Of a DNA stretch of 14,457 nucleotides, positions 1 to 7,911 are shown one piece after another. The position numbers were made by a program, and so were the translations under genes. The notes beneath the pieces were generated by a model. It was not told where the DNA came from. It made no database searches and saw nothing but the letters and a program-made list of their open reading frames with translations. Within the stretch, counting starts at the first letter, position 1; each line of letters starts with the position of its first letter. The stretch comes from JAEUOS01 sp031423955 (GTDB lineage Bacteria > Pseudomonadota > Gammaproteobacteria > Burkholderiales > JAEUOS01): contig JANPGJ010000314.1 in assembly GCA_031423955.1 (NCBI GenBank), positions 1 to 14,457 of the forward strand, read 5' to 3'.

Positions 1-624
1 GATGACGACGTGGTGAGCATCCGCGCGGTGGCCGACGAACTGGCCAGGCATGCGCCGGCCGACCAGGTATGCGTGGTGCGCCTGCCGCTGGGCTGGAACG
101 GCGCCTACCGCGACTTTGGCCATCCGCTCGACTACCACGGCGCCGATGGCGGCGGCGGCGTCGGCGCCGGGCCAGGCAATATCGTCGGCGCTGCACTGGC
201 CTTGCGCGGCACTCCGCGCCTGGCCGTCGGCATCATCGGCGACGGCGATTTCCTGATGGCCAACACCGCTGTCTGGACCGCCGTGCACTATGGCTTGGGA
301 CTGGTGATGGTGGTCTGCAACAACCACTCCTTTTTCAACGACGAATTGCACCAGGAGCGAGTGGCGAAAGAGCGCACACGGCCGGTGGAAAACAAGTGGA
401 TCGGCCAGCGCATGAGCGAACCGGCGATCGACATCGCCGCGATGGCGCGCTCGATGGGGGCCGAAGGCTTCGGCCCGATCCGCCGCGCCCAGGACCTCGG
501 GCCGGCGATGCGCGAGGCGCTGGCCCTGGCACGCGCCGGCAAGACCTGCGTGATCGACGCCTGGGTGGCACCCGGTTACGACGCCAACATGAGCGGCGCC
601 ACCACGGCAGTACACAAGCGCTGA
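1..624 (+). CDS. Thiamine-diphosphate-dependent enzyme, C-terminal part (5' end outside window)
   Basis: The frame is open from base 1 (Asp-Asp-Asp-Val-Val...), so the gene begins upstream and only about the last 207 residues are seen. This part matches the C-terminal, cofactor-binding domain of the acetolactate synthase / benzoylformate decarboxylase superfamily. The thiamine-diphosphate motif is clear: GDG (bases 238-246), then 24 residues, then NN, which binds Mg2+ and the diphosphate. Before it lies the GADGGGGVGAGPG stretch, and after it the segment NDELHQERVAKERTRPVENKW typical of this subgroup. The pyrimidine-binding N-terminal domain, needed to define the substrate, is missing, so the reaction (decarboxylase, carboligase or oxidase) cannot be named. 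It ends with TGA 33 bases before the isomerase-like gene, probably in the same transcript. Confidence 0.85.
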   Translation, partial: DDDVVSIRAVADELARHAPADQVCVVRLPLGWNGAYRDFGHPLDYHGADGGGGVGAGPGNIVGAALALRGTPRLAVGIIGDGDFLMANTAVWTAVHYGLGLVMVVCNNHSFFNDELHQERVAKERTRPVENKWIGQRMSEPAIDIAAMARSMGAEGFGPIRRAQDLGPAMREALALARAGKTCVIDAWVAPGYDANMSGATTAVHKR

Positions 625-657
625 GCGATTCCCCGACTCCTGATCAAAGGCCGACCT

Positions 658-1290
658 GTGCTCGAAGTTTCCTGCTTCTACAGTCTTTCCTCCCCCTGGG
701 CCTACTTTGCCGGGCCGCGCATGGTCGACATCGCGCGGCGCCACCATGCCAGGCTGATCCTCAAACCCTACGACTTCCAGGCAGTAGTCACGCAAACCGG
801 CGGCGTGCCGTTGCGCACCCGGCCGCCGGCACGCCGCACCTACCACGCGCTGGAACTGGACCGCTGGCGCAAATACCTCGGCATGCCGATGAACCTGGCG
901 CCCCGCTACTACCCGGAACTGATCACTGACCCGGACTGGAACAAGCGCCCGGGCTGGATGGTGATCGCAGCGCAGGAACAGGACCTGGACGCGGCGCGGC
1001 TGTCACACGCGCTGCTGCGCGCCCTGTGGGCCGAGGAGCGCGACACCGCGCAAGCCGAGGTACGCATCGCGGTGGCCAACGAGAACGGCTTCGACGGTAC
1101 GGCACTGCATGCGGCAGAAACCTCCGCGCCGGTGCAGGCGCTGTACCAGCGTTTCAGCGACGAGGCGGTGGCACAGGGCATATTCGGTGCGCCAATTTTC
1201 GTGCTGGACGGCGAGCGCTTCTGGGGTCAGGACCGGCTCGACTTCCTCGACCGTGCGCTGGATGCCAGGCGCATGCGCGAAGGGTCTTAG
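658..1290 (+). CDS. 2-hydroxychromene-2-carboxylate isomerase-like protein (DsbA fold, kappa-GST-like)
   Basis: A 210-residue protein of the usual length for the 2-hydroxychromene-2-carboxylate isomerase / kappa-class glutathione transferase branch of the thioredoxin superfamily. The N-terminal strand FYSLSSPWAYF (7-17) carries Ser12-Pro13 where DsbA proteins have the CXXC pair, so it is not a disulfide oxidase. Near the C-terminus GIFGAPIFVLDGERFWGQDR (174-193) holds the expected cis-proline (179) and the FWGQDR signature. Known family members use glutathione to isomerise a ring-cleavage product in naphthalene breakdown, but many genomic copies have no proven substrate. The GTG start is chosen because AAAGG (646-650) lies 7 bases upstream and the protein begins directly with the first beta strand. 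It follows the thiamine-diphosphate gene by 33 bases. Its TAG overlaps the stop of the convergent gene. Confidence 0.85.
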   Translation: MLEVSCFYSLSSPWAYFAGPRMVDIARRHHARLILKPYDFQAVVTQTGGVPLRTRPPARRTYHALELDRWRKYLGMPMNLAPRYYPELITDPDWNKRPGWMVIAAQEQDLDAARLSHALLRALWAEERDTAQAEVRIAVANENGFDGTALHAAETSAPVQALYQRFSDEAVAQGIFGAPIFVLDGERFWGQDRLDFLDRALDARRMREGS

Positions 1291-2216
1291 GCTGCGTCCA
1301 AAAAAGCCCGTTGCCGGTTTGCAATGAGCCGGCCGAGATGGGCGACGCGCGAATCGGCGCGCGCGTCCCCGGCCTTGGCCGCCACGTAGTCAGGGTGGCC
1401 GAATCCTTGCAGCAGTTGCTGGTAGCCATGATGCAGAACCGCATCGAACGCGCGCTCGCGCCCCTCGGCGTCGCGCGCCGGATGCGCGGGGTAAAGCGTC
1501 AGGCAGGGCAGGGTGCCGGCCGGCACCGGGATGTTGGCGTCGTGCACGCGCCGGCGCCGCATGATGGCCGGCAGCAAATGGGTGTGCGGCCCGTCCGGCG
1601 AGACCCCGCCGGGCGGCGGAATCGGATTGCTGATTTCCACCCGCGCCAGCCGCGAGATGATCACCCGGGCCGGGCTGGCGCGGACGATGGCGTGGTTGAG
1701 CGCCGCATCATCGATCCAGCGGCGGCCGCAGGCAGCGCGCAATACCTTCAGCAACGCGGGTTCGCCGGTGCGCACCATGAAGTCGGCGGTGCGCATGCCC
1801 AGGCCCAGATCGAACAACACTTCGTCGCGCGCGGCCGGCAGGATCGACTCCGCATCGGTCCCGAGTTCGGTTACGCAAGTGCGCCCCGTCATGGCAGCGG
1901 AAGACGCCGGCAGGCAGAACACCACGCCGTGGTTCCACAGGCGCGGATTGGCTGAAGGAGTCTCGTAGGCTAAGGGAACGCAAGCTTCCTGCGGCAGCAC
2001 GCGGATGGCGCCGCCGCCGGTAACCACGGTAAACGGGTCGGGCTGGTGCGTTTGGCCATGATGATGAAATTCGGCCAGCACGCCCAATTCACCCACGCTC
2101 CAGCTGGAAGAGGGGTCGGCGAGATGACGGGTGATGAGCGGGCCGGTGGCAGACATGGCGTTGGATCCAGTGGGCAAGCCGGCATCATGCCGCAGCGGCG
2201 CGCGATGGACAAGCAT
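1287..2216 (-). CDS. Conserved-looking hypothetical protein of unknown function
   Basis: I do not firmly recognise this protein. From the ATG at 2216 it has 309 residues, with no signal peptide or membrane segment, so it is probably cytoplasmic. Visible landmarks are a SWSVGELGVLAEF block near residues 38-50, followed by a His-rich stretch, and a DGPHTHLLP motif near 208-216 whose two histidines could bind metal. An Arg run (MRRRR) comes next, and a helical C-terminus contains HHGYQQLLQGFGHPDY. It may belong to a domain-of-unknown-function family of proteobacteria (possibly DUF6925), from memory only. The start is uncertain. The ATG at 2216 lies two bases after the transporter's stop, a TTG at 2222 overlaps that stop, and an ATG at 2156 would begin just before the likely conserved block (289 residues). 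No start has a strong Shine-Dalgarno. It is the last gene of a leftward set. Confidence 0.75.
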   Translation of the reverse strand: MLVHRAPLRHDAGLPTGSNAMSATGPLITRHLADPSSSWSVGELGVLAEFHHHGQTHQPDPFTVVTGGGAIRVLPQEACVPLAYETPSANPRLWNHGVVFCLPASSAAMTGRTCVTELGTDAESILPAARDEVLFDLGLGMRTADFMVRTGEPALLKVLRAACGRRWIDDAALNHAIVRASPARVIISRLARVEISNPIPPPGGVSPDGPHTHLLPAIMRRRRVHDANIPVPAGTLPCLTLYPAHPARDAEGRERAFDAVLHHGYQQLLQGFGHPDYVAAKAGDARADSRVAHLGRLIANRQRAFLDAA

Positions 2217-2218
2217 GG

Positions 2219-3154
2219 TCAATCCAGTGGCGCCGGACTTTCCTTCGGTTTACCACCTGCGAACTGTGCCACCGCCACGCCGGCCAGGGTAATGGCAGCG
2301 CCGAGAATCTTGACGGCTCCGAAACGCTCGTCAGTGAACACCCAGGCCACCACGCCGGCGACCGGCGGCATCAGGTATTGCAGCGGCGCGGTACGCCCGA
2401 CCCCGCGCACCGCATTGACCCAGGCCCACAACAGCCAGCCCACGAACGCCGAGACCACGACGGCCCACGCCAGCCCCGCCCACCCGAGCGCGGAGAGGCT
2501 GCCCCACGGCGCGTTGAAACCGAAGGGCAGGGCGATCACCAGCATCGGCAAGCCGCCGAACAGTGTGGCATAGGCCATCACCACGACCGCGCCATGGCGC
2601 TCGACATGCGGCTTGGCCGCCACCGTGTAGTAGGAAAACACCGAAGACGCGAGCAGCAGGAACAGGTCACCGCCGGTGGCGCGCCAGTTGCCGCCGAGCA
2701 GTTTGTCCGAGAGGAAGACCAGCACACCGATTAGCGCGATGCCGACCCCGATCACCTGCCAGCGTTGCAGCCGCTCCACCCCCAGGAGCCGCAGAATAAT
2801 GAGCGTGAAGATCGGCCCGCAGGCGAGGATCAGCGAGCTCGAAAAGGCGGTGGACCAGTGAATGCCCCAGGTCACCATGCCGATGTGCAGCACATGGCCG
2901 ATGAACCCGACCCAGGCCAGGCCCAGCAAATCGCGCGGCGACAAGCGCGGCCACCGCCTGCCGAAACGCCAGAACAGCAGCGCCAACGCACATATCGGCA
3001 TGACGCCATAGCGTGCCACCAGGAACCCGGCCGGCGAAAGCGTGGTGAAGTAGTACTTCTGCAGCGAGAAGTTGACCCCCCACACCACAACAACGAACAA
3101 GGCCACCGCCAGCGAGATCGCTTCGCGGCGCGCGTGTGCTTCAGCGTGCGCCAT
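2219..3154 (-). CDS. EamA-family (drug/metabolite transporter superfamily) inner-membrane permease
   Basis: A 311-residue, strongly hydrophobic protein with the ten-helix layout of two tandem EamA repeats, the pattern of RhaT/YdcZ-type exporters. The first repeat opens with a helix containing VVVVWGVNFSLQKYY. The second contains LLASSVFSYYTVAAKPHVERHG and ends with a TAPLQYLMPPVAGVVAW helix followed by the DERF loop, the usual EamA ending. Such proteins sit in the inner membrane and often export amino acids, nucleosides or other metabolites. The substrate cannot be read from sequence. The ATG at 3154 is two bases after the ankyrin gene's TGA. An in-frame TTG at 3160 overlaps that stop and would add two residues. 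No strong Shine-Dalgarno is seen, so coupled translation is likely. The gene downstream begins in the same way. Confidence 0.9.
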   Translation of the reverse strand: MAHAEAHARREAISLAVALFVVVVWGVNFSLQKYYFTTLSPAGFLVARYGVMPICALALLFWRFGRRWPRLSPRDLLGLAWVGFIGHVLHIGMVTWGIHWSTAFSSSLILACGPIFTLIILRLLGVERLQRWQVIGVGIALIGVLVFLSDKLLGGNWRATGGDLFLLLASSVFSYYTVAAKPHVERHGAVVVMAYATLFGGLPMLVIALPFGFNAPWGSLSALGWAGLAWAVVVSAFVGWLLWAWVNAVRGVGRTAPLQYLMPPVAGVVAWVFTDERFGAVKILGAAITLAGVAVAQFAGGKPKESPAPLD

Positions 3155-3156
3155 GC

Positions 3157-3852
3157 TCAACGCGCGCCGGCCGCTTCGAGCATCTTCACCATCGCGGTGT
3201 TGCCGCGGCCGCGCGCCAGCCCCAGGGGTCGGGTACCGTTGCGATCGGCAAGGTTGAGGTCGGCTTTGGCATCGATCAGGTGCTTGAGCGTGGCCTGGTG
3301 ATTGGGCCCGCCATCGCCCAATACGATGGCCTCGATGACGGCGGTCCAGCCGAGGTTGTTCACATGATTCTGCGGAGCCCCGGCGCGGATCAGTTCACGC
3401 ACCACCTCGGCATGCCCCAAGTGCGCAGCGGCGATCAAGGCAGTGCCGTCATAGCGGCTGGTGATGTTGGTAGCCTTGCAGCCGATGTCGAGGGCCGCCT
3501 TGAGCGTGGGCAGGTCGTTGGCCACTGAAGCGATGGTGACGATGTCGTAACGGTCGTTTTCCAGTGCGTTGGGGTCGGCGCCGGCAGCCACCAGGGCGCG
3601 CATGGCGGGAATGTTGGACCTGTAGGCGGCGACGTGGAGCGCGGTGCGCTTGTAGCCGTCGCGCGCGGCGACGCTGCCGCCGGAGGCGATGGCGCGCGTG
3701 ATCGCCTGCGCATCGCCTTTGAGGGCGGCGGCGAACAAGCCGGTGTAGGCGCGTTCTTCACCCGCACTGGGCGGCACCTGAGCCTGGGCAGGGCCAAACA
3801 TCGCCAGGAGCAAGCTGGTGTTGCCTAGAGCGATGCGAATTGCGGGTCTCAT
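3157..3852 (-). CDS. Secreted (periplasmic) ankyrin-repeat protein
   Basis: A 231-residue protein with an N-terminal signal peptide: Arg2 and Arg6, a hydrophobic core around 7-20, and a probable cleavage after Ala-Gln-Ala near residue 24. The rest is built of about five to six ankyrin repeats. Clear copies are near 67-97 (TALHVAAYRSN...LVAAGADPNA) and 134-164 (TALIAAAHLGHAEVVRELI). The copies near 101-130 and 168-231 are degenerate. Ankyrin repeats form protein-binding surfaces, and no catalytic domain is present. Similar small periplasmic ankyrin proteins are common in Burkholderiales, mostly without assigned roles. It is the first gene of the leftward set with the EamA permease and the unknown protein. 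No good Shine-Dalgarno or promoter could be picked out upstream, so the ATG at 3852 is chosen because it gives a complete signal peptide. Confidence 0.88.
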   Translation of the reverse strand: MRPAIRIALGNTSLLLAMFGPAQAQVPPSAGEERAYTGLFAAALKGDAQAITRAIASGGSVAARDGYKRTALHVAAYRSNIPAMRALVAAGADPNALENDRYDIVTIASVANDLPTLKAALDIGCKATNITSRYDGTALIAAAHLGHAEVVRELIRAGAPQNHVNNLGWTAVIEAIVLGDGGPNHQATLKHLIDAKADLNLADRNGTRPLGLARGRGNTAMVKMLEAAGAR

Positions 3853-4057
3853 GTTGAATCAGGAATGTTTGCGAGTGCGCCATTGTGCCTGTGGCTACGA
3901 CACGCAGGCCGCGCAAACAACTTATCGCCAAATGGCATGTACGAACGAACGGGTCACGGATGTCGATGATGCGGCTCACCACTTGCCGGCTATTGCTTCG
4001 CATCGTCCAGTTTCGCGAGTATCGGTGGACTGGGCATCGGTTTTTTCCCGCCTCATT

Positions 4058-4076
4058 GCCGGATCGTCAGTCCGGC
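4058..4076. other. Perfect inverted repeat downstream of gyrB
   Basis: GCCGGA at 4058-4063 and TCCGGC at 4071-4076 form a six-base-pair stem with a seven-base loop, 20 bases past the gyrB stop. Read in the gyrB direction, no T-run follows the stem (the next bases are AATGAGGCGGG). It therefore does not meet the rule for an intrinsic terminator, though it could stabilise the 3' end of the transcript. It lies in the 243-base gap 3853-4095, where I see nothing else that can be supported. Confidence 0.3.
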
Positions 4077-4095
4077 GCAGTCTCTCTCGACGCCG

Positions 4096-6657
4096 TCAGA
4101 CGTCGATATTCAACGCCCGCAACGCATTGCTCTCGATGAACGCACGGCGTGGTTCGACCTCGTCGCCCATCAGGGTCACGAAAATGCCGTCGGCGGCGAT
4201 CGCGTCGTCGATCTGCACCCGCAACAGCCTGCGCACCGTCGGGTCCATCGTGGTCTCCCACAACTGGATCGGGTTCATCTCGCCCAGACCCTTGTAGCGC
4301 TGGCGGCTCATGTTGCGCTCGGCGTCTGCCAGCAGCCAATGGACGGCGCCGCGAAAGTCGACCACCGCCTGCGAGCGCGCTTTCTCGCCTTCGCCGCGAC
4401 GAATCATTGCGCCGCTGCCGATCAGGTCCTTGACGGTCAGCGCGGTGGCGCGAATCTGCGCGTAGTCGGCGCCATGGACGAAGTCGGGGTCGATGGTGCT
4501 GTTCTTCCAGTTGCCGTGCTTGCTGCGCTTGACCCGCAGCACCCAGTTCTCAATCCGCTCTTCGTATTCCGGAATCACCGTGACTGATTTGTCGGTGATC
4601 TGGGCCAACAATCCGTCAGCCGAGGCGCGCGCGGATGCTTCATTGGACAGGTCGATCGGCGCGCCGTCGAGCATCGCCTTGAGCGCTGCGGCGTCGATGA
4701 AATGGGTCAGGCGGGTGACGACCGCTTCGGACAACAGGTAACCACGCGCCAGTTCTTCGAGCGCGTCGCCGCTGATGGTCGGCGCACCTTCGGCCGGCGT
4801 CAGCTCGGCGCCCTGCAGCGCCATGCGCAGCAGGTATTGGTTGAGTTCGTGGTCGTCCTTGAGGTAGCGCTCGTCCTTGCCGGCCTTGACCTTGTAGAGC
4901 GGGGGCTGGGCGATGTAGATGTAGCCGCGCTCGATGAGTTCCGGCATCTGGCGATAGAAGAAGGTCAGGAGCAGGGTGCGAATGTGCGCGCCGTCGACGT
5001 CGGCGTCGGTCATGATGATGATGCGGTGATAGCGCAACTTCTCGACGTTGTATTCCTCCTTGCCGATGCCGGTTCCCATGGCGGTGATCAGGGTCACCAC
5101 CTCCTGGCTCGACAGCATCTTGTCAAAGCGCGCCTTCTCGACGTTGAGGATCTTGCCTTTCAGGGGCAGGATCGCCTGGAACTTGCGATCACGGCCCTGC
5201 TTGGCCGAGCCCCCTGCGGAGTCGCCCTCGACGATGTAAAGCTCGCAGAGCGCCGGATCCTTTTCCTGGCAATCGGCCAGTTTTCCCGGCAGTCCCAAGC
5301 CATCGAGAACGCCCTTGCGCCGTGTCATCTCGCGCGCCTTGCGCGCGGCTTCGCGGGCGCGCGCCGCCTCGACGATCTTGCCGACGATGATCTTCGCATC
5401 CACCGGCCGTTCCTGCAGGTAGTCTGCCAATGCCTTGGCGACAATCTCCTCGACCGGCATCCTGACTTCAGAGGAGACCAGCTTGTCCTTGGTCTGCGAA
5501 CTGAACTTCGGCTCAGGCACCTTGACCGAGAGGATGCAGGTCAGTCCCTCGCGCATGTCGTCACCGGTGGTCTCGACCTTCTGTTTCTTGGCGATCTCGG
5601 TTTCGTCGATGTATTTGTTGATCACCCGCGTCATGGCGGCGCGCAGTCCGGTCAGGTGGGTGCCGCCGTCGCGCTGCGGAATGTTGTTGGTGAAACACAG
5701 CACCTGCTCGTTGTAGCCGTCGTTCCACTGCATCGCGACTTCGACGCCGATCATCAGTCCCGCAATGCCGTGGCCGGGATCGGCCTGCTTCTCGGCACTG
5801 ACGTAGAAGATGTTCGGATGCAGCACCGTCTTGGTCCGGTTGACGTACTCGACGAAGCCCTTGACGCCGCCGGTAAATGCGAAATCCTCTTCCTTGCCCG
5901 AGCGTTGGTCAGTCAACTTGATGCGCACGCCGTTGTTGAGGAACGAGAGTTCGCGAATACGCTTGGAGAGTATTTCGTAGTGGAAGTCGATGTTGTCGAA
6001 AATTTCGTCATCGGCAAGGAAATGAACCTCGGTGCCTCTTTTCTCGGTGGTGCCGGTGAGTTTGATCGGCGAGGTCATGACTTTCGAGCCTGCCGGATGG
6101 CCGTTGGCGATACCTTCCGGCATGACCTCTTCGACCAACTCGCGGTTCTGCGGAATGCCGCGATGAAATTCCATGAAGTGGGCACGACCATCGCGCCTGA
6201 TGGTGAGGCGCAACCATTTCGACAGGCCATTGACGCACGACACGCCAACCCCGTGCAGGCCGCCGGACACCTTGTAGCTGTTCTGGTCGAATTTTCCGCC
6301 GGCGTGCAATTCAGTCATCACGATTTCGGCCGCGCTGCGCTTGGGTTCGTGCTTGTCGTCCCATTTGATTCCGGTCGGCACGCCGCGGCCATTGTCGGTG
6401 ACCGAGATCGAATTGTCGGCGTGAATGGTGACGTGGATCTCGGTGCAGTAACCGGCCAGCGCTTCGTCGATCGAATTGTCGAGCACTTCGAACACCAGGT
6501 GATGCAGTCCGGTGCCGTCGCTGGTGTCGCCGATGTACATGCCGGGCCGCTTGCGTACCGCTTCCAGACCCTCGAGGATCTGGATCGAGGAAGCCCCGTA
6601 TGCGTTCTCGGCGGATTCACGTGGCTCGTTGGGTGCGGAGGGTTGCGGCTCGGTCAT
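4096..6657 (-). CDS. gyrB: DNA gyrase subunit B
   Basis: Complete 853-residue GyrB, the ATPase and strand-passage subunit of DNA gyrase, which works with GyrA to introduce negative supercoils. The GHKL ATPase domain shows EVLDNSIDEAL (57-67, with the catalytic Glu57 and Mg-binding Asn61), DNGRGVP (88-94) and GGLHGVGVS (132-140). The transducer domain has the SQTKDKL loop (387-393). The Toprim domain shows EGDSAGGSAKQGRD (477-490) and DADVDG (551-556), whose acidic residues bind the cleavage metals. The tail RQRYKGLGEMNPIQLWETT (785-803) is the GyrB hallmark. Residues about 590-770 hold the long insert also present in the E. coli enzyme. The extra length over E. coli (804) lies partly in a 20-residue polar N-terminus. 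AGGAT lies about seven bases before the ATG. It follows dnaN by 84 bases, with no recF between. Confidence 0.98.
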   Translation of the reverse strand: MTEPQPSAPNEPRESAENAYGASSIQILEGLEAVRKRPGMYIGDTSDGTGLHHLVFEVLDNSIDEALAGYCTEIHVTIHADNSISVTDNGRGVPTGIKWDDKHEPKRSAAEIVMTELHAGGKFDQNSYKVSGGLHGVGVSCVNGLSKWLRLTIRRDGRAHFMEFHRGIPQNRELVEEVMPEGIANGHPAGSKVMTSPIKLTGTTEKRGTEVHFLADDEIFDNIDFHYEILSKRIRELSFLNNGVRIKLTDQRSGKEEDFAFTGGVKGFVEYVNRTKTVLHPNIFYVSAEKQADPGHGIAGLMIGVEVAMQWNDGYNEQVLCFTNNIPQRDGGTHLTGLRAAMTRVINKYIDETEIAKKQKVETTGDDMREGLTCILSVKVPEPKFSSQTKDKLVSSEVRMPVEEIVAKALADYLQERPVDAKIIVGKIVEAARAREAARKAREMTRRKGVLDGLGLPGKLADCQEKDPALCELYIVEGDSAGGSAKQGRDRKFQAILPLKGKILNVEKARFDKMLSSQEVVTLITAMGTGIGKEEYNVEKLRYHRIIIMTDADVDGAHIRTLLLTFFYRQMPELIERGYIYIAQPPLYKVKAGKDERYLKDDHELNQYLLRMALQGAELTPAEGAPTISGDALEELARGYLLSEAVVTRLTHFIDAAALKAMLDGAPIDLSNEASARASADGLLAQITDKSVTVIPEYEERIENWVLRVKRSKHGNWKNSTIDPDFVHGADYAQIRATALTVKDLIGSGAMIRRGEGEKARSQAVVDFRGAVHWLLADAERNMSRQRYKGLGEMNPIQLWETTMDPTVRRLLRVQIDDAIAADGIFVTLMGDEVEPRRAFIESNALRALNIDV

Positions 6658-6741
6658 GCGGTGATCCTGACTATTGCTGGATGGAAAAAGCGTTCGATTG
6701 CGGCAAGAAGGCTTGCTGGTTGTCGCGGCCGGTCAGCCGGT

Positions 6742-7845
6742 TCAGATACGCATCGGCATCACGACGTACTTGAATTCGGTGTTGTCGGTGGTGGTGAACA
6801 AGGCGCTCGAATTGGCGTCGCCCAGCGACATGACCAGGGTTTCGCTCTTGATGTGGGTGAGAACGTCAAGCAGATAGGTGACGTTGAAGCCAATGTCGAT
6901 GACGTCGCCGTGATAGTCGATCTCGACCTCTTCCTGCGCTTCCTCCTGGTCGGTATTGGTGCAACTGATCTTGAGGCTTCCTTCGCCGATGATGCAGCGC
7001 ACGCCCTTGAATTTTTCGTTGGTCAGGATCGCTGCGCGCTGCAGGCAGCCGATCAATTCCTCGCGCGAAATGCCGAACGAATTCTTGTAGCCGGTCGGAA
7101 TCACGCGCTGGTAATCGGGAAACTTTCCTTCAACCAGTTTCGACACCAGTTCGACATTGCCGAACTGGAATCGCACTTGCGTCGGCGCGATATCGATGCG
7201 GATCAGCTCGTCGCTGTCATCGAGCAGGCGTTCGAGTTCGATCACGGTCTTGCGCGGAATGATCACATCCTGGCGCTCGAAGTCGCCTTCGATCGGCAGC
7301 GCGGCAAAAGCCAGCCTGTGCCCATCGGTCGCCACCACCTTGGCCTGATTTTTCTCGACGATCAGGAGCAGGCCGTTGAGGTAGTAGCGAATATCCTGTT
7401 GCGCCATCGCGTACTGCACCAGGGCGAGCAGCGCCTTGAGCGCCCTCTGGCCCACCGAAAAACTGGTCTTGAATTCCGAGACCTGCGAGACGGTCGGAAA
7501 ATCCTCGGGGGCCAGGGTCTGCAGGGTGAAGCGCGACTTGCCGGCCTTGATGTTGAGCTTCTTGTTGTTGAGTTCGAGGGAGACACTGGAATTTCCAGGC
7601 AGCGCGCGCAGGATGTCCACCAGTTTGCGGGCAGCCACCGTGGTGGCCACATCCTGACCGCTTTCACACGCCGCCTTGGTGGAAATCTGGACCTCGATGT
7701 CGGTTGCCAGAAAACTCAGTTCGCTCCCGCTCTTGGTCAACAACAGATTCGACAGGATCGGCAAGGTGTGGCGACGTTCGACAATGCCGCTTACGGTTTG
7801 GATCGGTTTCAGAAGTGCATCGCGCTCAGCGGTCACCAGATGCAT
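6742..7845 (-). CDS. dnaN: DNA polymerase III beta subunit (sliding clamp)
   Basis: Complete 367-residue beta clamp, the usual length. The dimer forms a ring round DNA and tethers Pol III and other factors for processive synthesis. Recognition rests on the N-terminal ERRHTLPILSNLLL (23-36), the internal GLLLIVEKNQAKVVATDGHRLAF-like block of domain 2 (bases about 7290-7370), and the C-terminal MPMRI, which lines the clamp's protein-binding pocket. The ATG at 7845 is preceded by GAAAGG nine bases upstream. It lies 300 bases downstream of dnaA across the candidate origin and 84 bases upstream of gyrB. It may have its own promoter in the AT-rich part of 7846-7910, but I could not fix a convincing -35/-10 pair there. 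Confidence 0.97.
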   Translation of the reverse strand: MHLVTAERDALLKPIQTVSGIVERRHTLPILSNLLLTKSGSELSFLATDIEVQISTKAACESGQDVATTVAARKLVDILRALPGNSSVSLELNNKKLNIKAGKSRFTLQTLAPEDFPTVSQVSEFKTSFSVGQRALKALLALVQYAMAQQDIRYYLNGLLLIVEKNQAKVVATDGHRLAFAALPIEGDFERQDVIIPRKTVIELERLLDDSDELIRIDIAPTQVRFQFGNVELVSKLVEGKFPDYQRVIPTGYKNSFGISREELIGCLQRAAILTNEKFKGVRCIIGEGSLKISCTNTDQEEAQEEVEIDYHGDVIDIGFNVTYLLDVLTHIKSETLVMSLGDANSSALFTTTDNTEFKYVVMPMRI

Positions 7846-7870
7846 GATGGGTTGCCTTTCATACTTTGAC

Positions 7871-7907
7871 AGTTAATGTTCTATATAAAACCAATAACAA
7901 CTAATAG
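7871..7907 (+). promoter_or_regulatory. Probable DNA unwinding element with DnaA-trio-like triplets
   Basis: The stretch 7871-7900 is strongly AT-rich (it includes TTCTATATAAAA). The last 15 bases, 7893-7907, read AAT AAC AAC TAA TAG, five consecutive triplets each with A in the middle. They are separated by GGCC (7908-7911) from the DnaA box at 7912. DnaA-trios are repeats with a central A, with TAG as the strongest unit, beside a GC block and a DnaA box. DnaA loads on one strand there to open the duplex. The two triplets nearest the box, TAA and TAG, fit best. Confidence 0.55.
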
Positions 7908-7911
7908 GGCC

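Noticed and set aside
1300..1333. Possible terminator of the unknown gene: GCCGG/CCGGC stem (1313-1317 with 1329-1333) and six T on the - strand (1300-1305)
   Set aside because: The stem is short, the loop is 11 bases and the T-run is 7 bases away. All of it lies inside the coding sequence before the stop.
3853..4095. Search for a small gene or promoter in the gyrB/ankyrin gap
   Set aside because: Frames here are extensions of antisense shadows, and no -35/-10 pair or Shine-Dalgarno with a plausible start could be supported.
4702..7869. A 1055-codon open frame on the + strand, opposite gyrB and dnaN
   Set aside because: It lies wholly antisense to two certain genes. Its translation is low in family character and full of composition-driven residues. 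Long stop-free antisense frames are expected in GC-rich genes with strong third-position bias.
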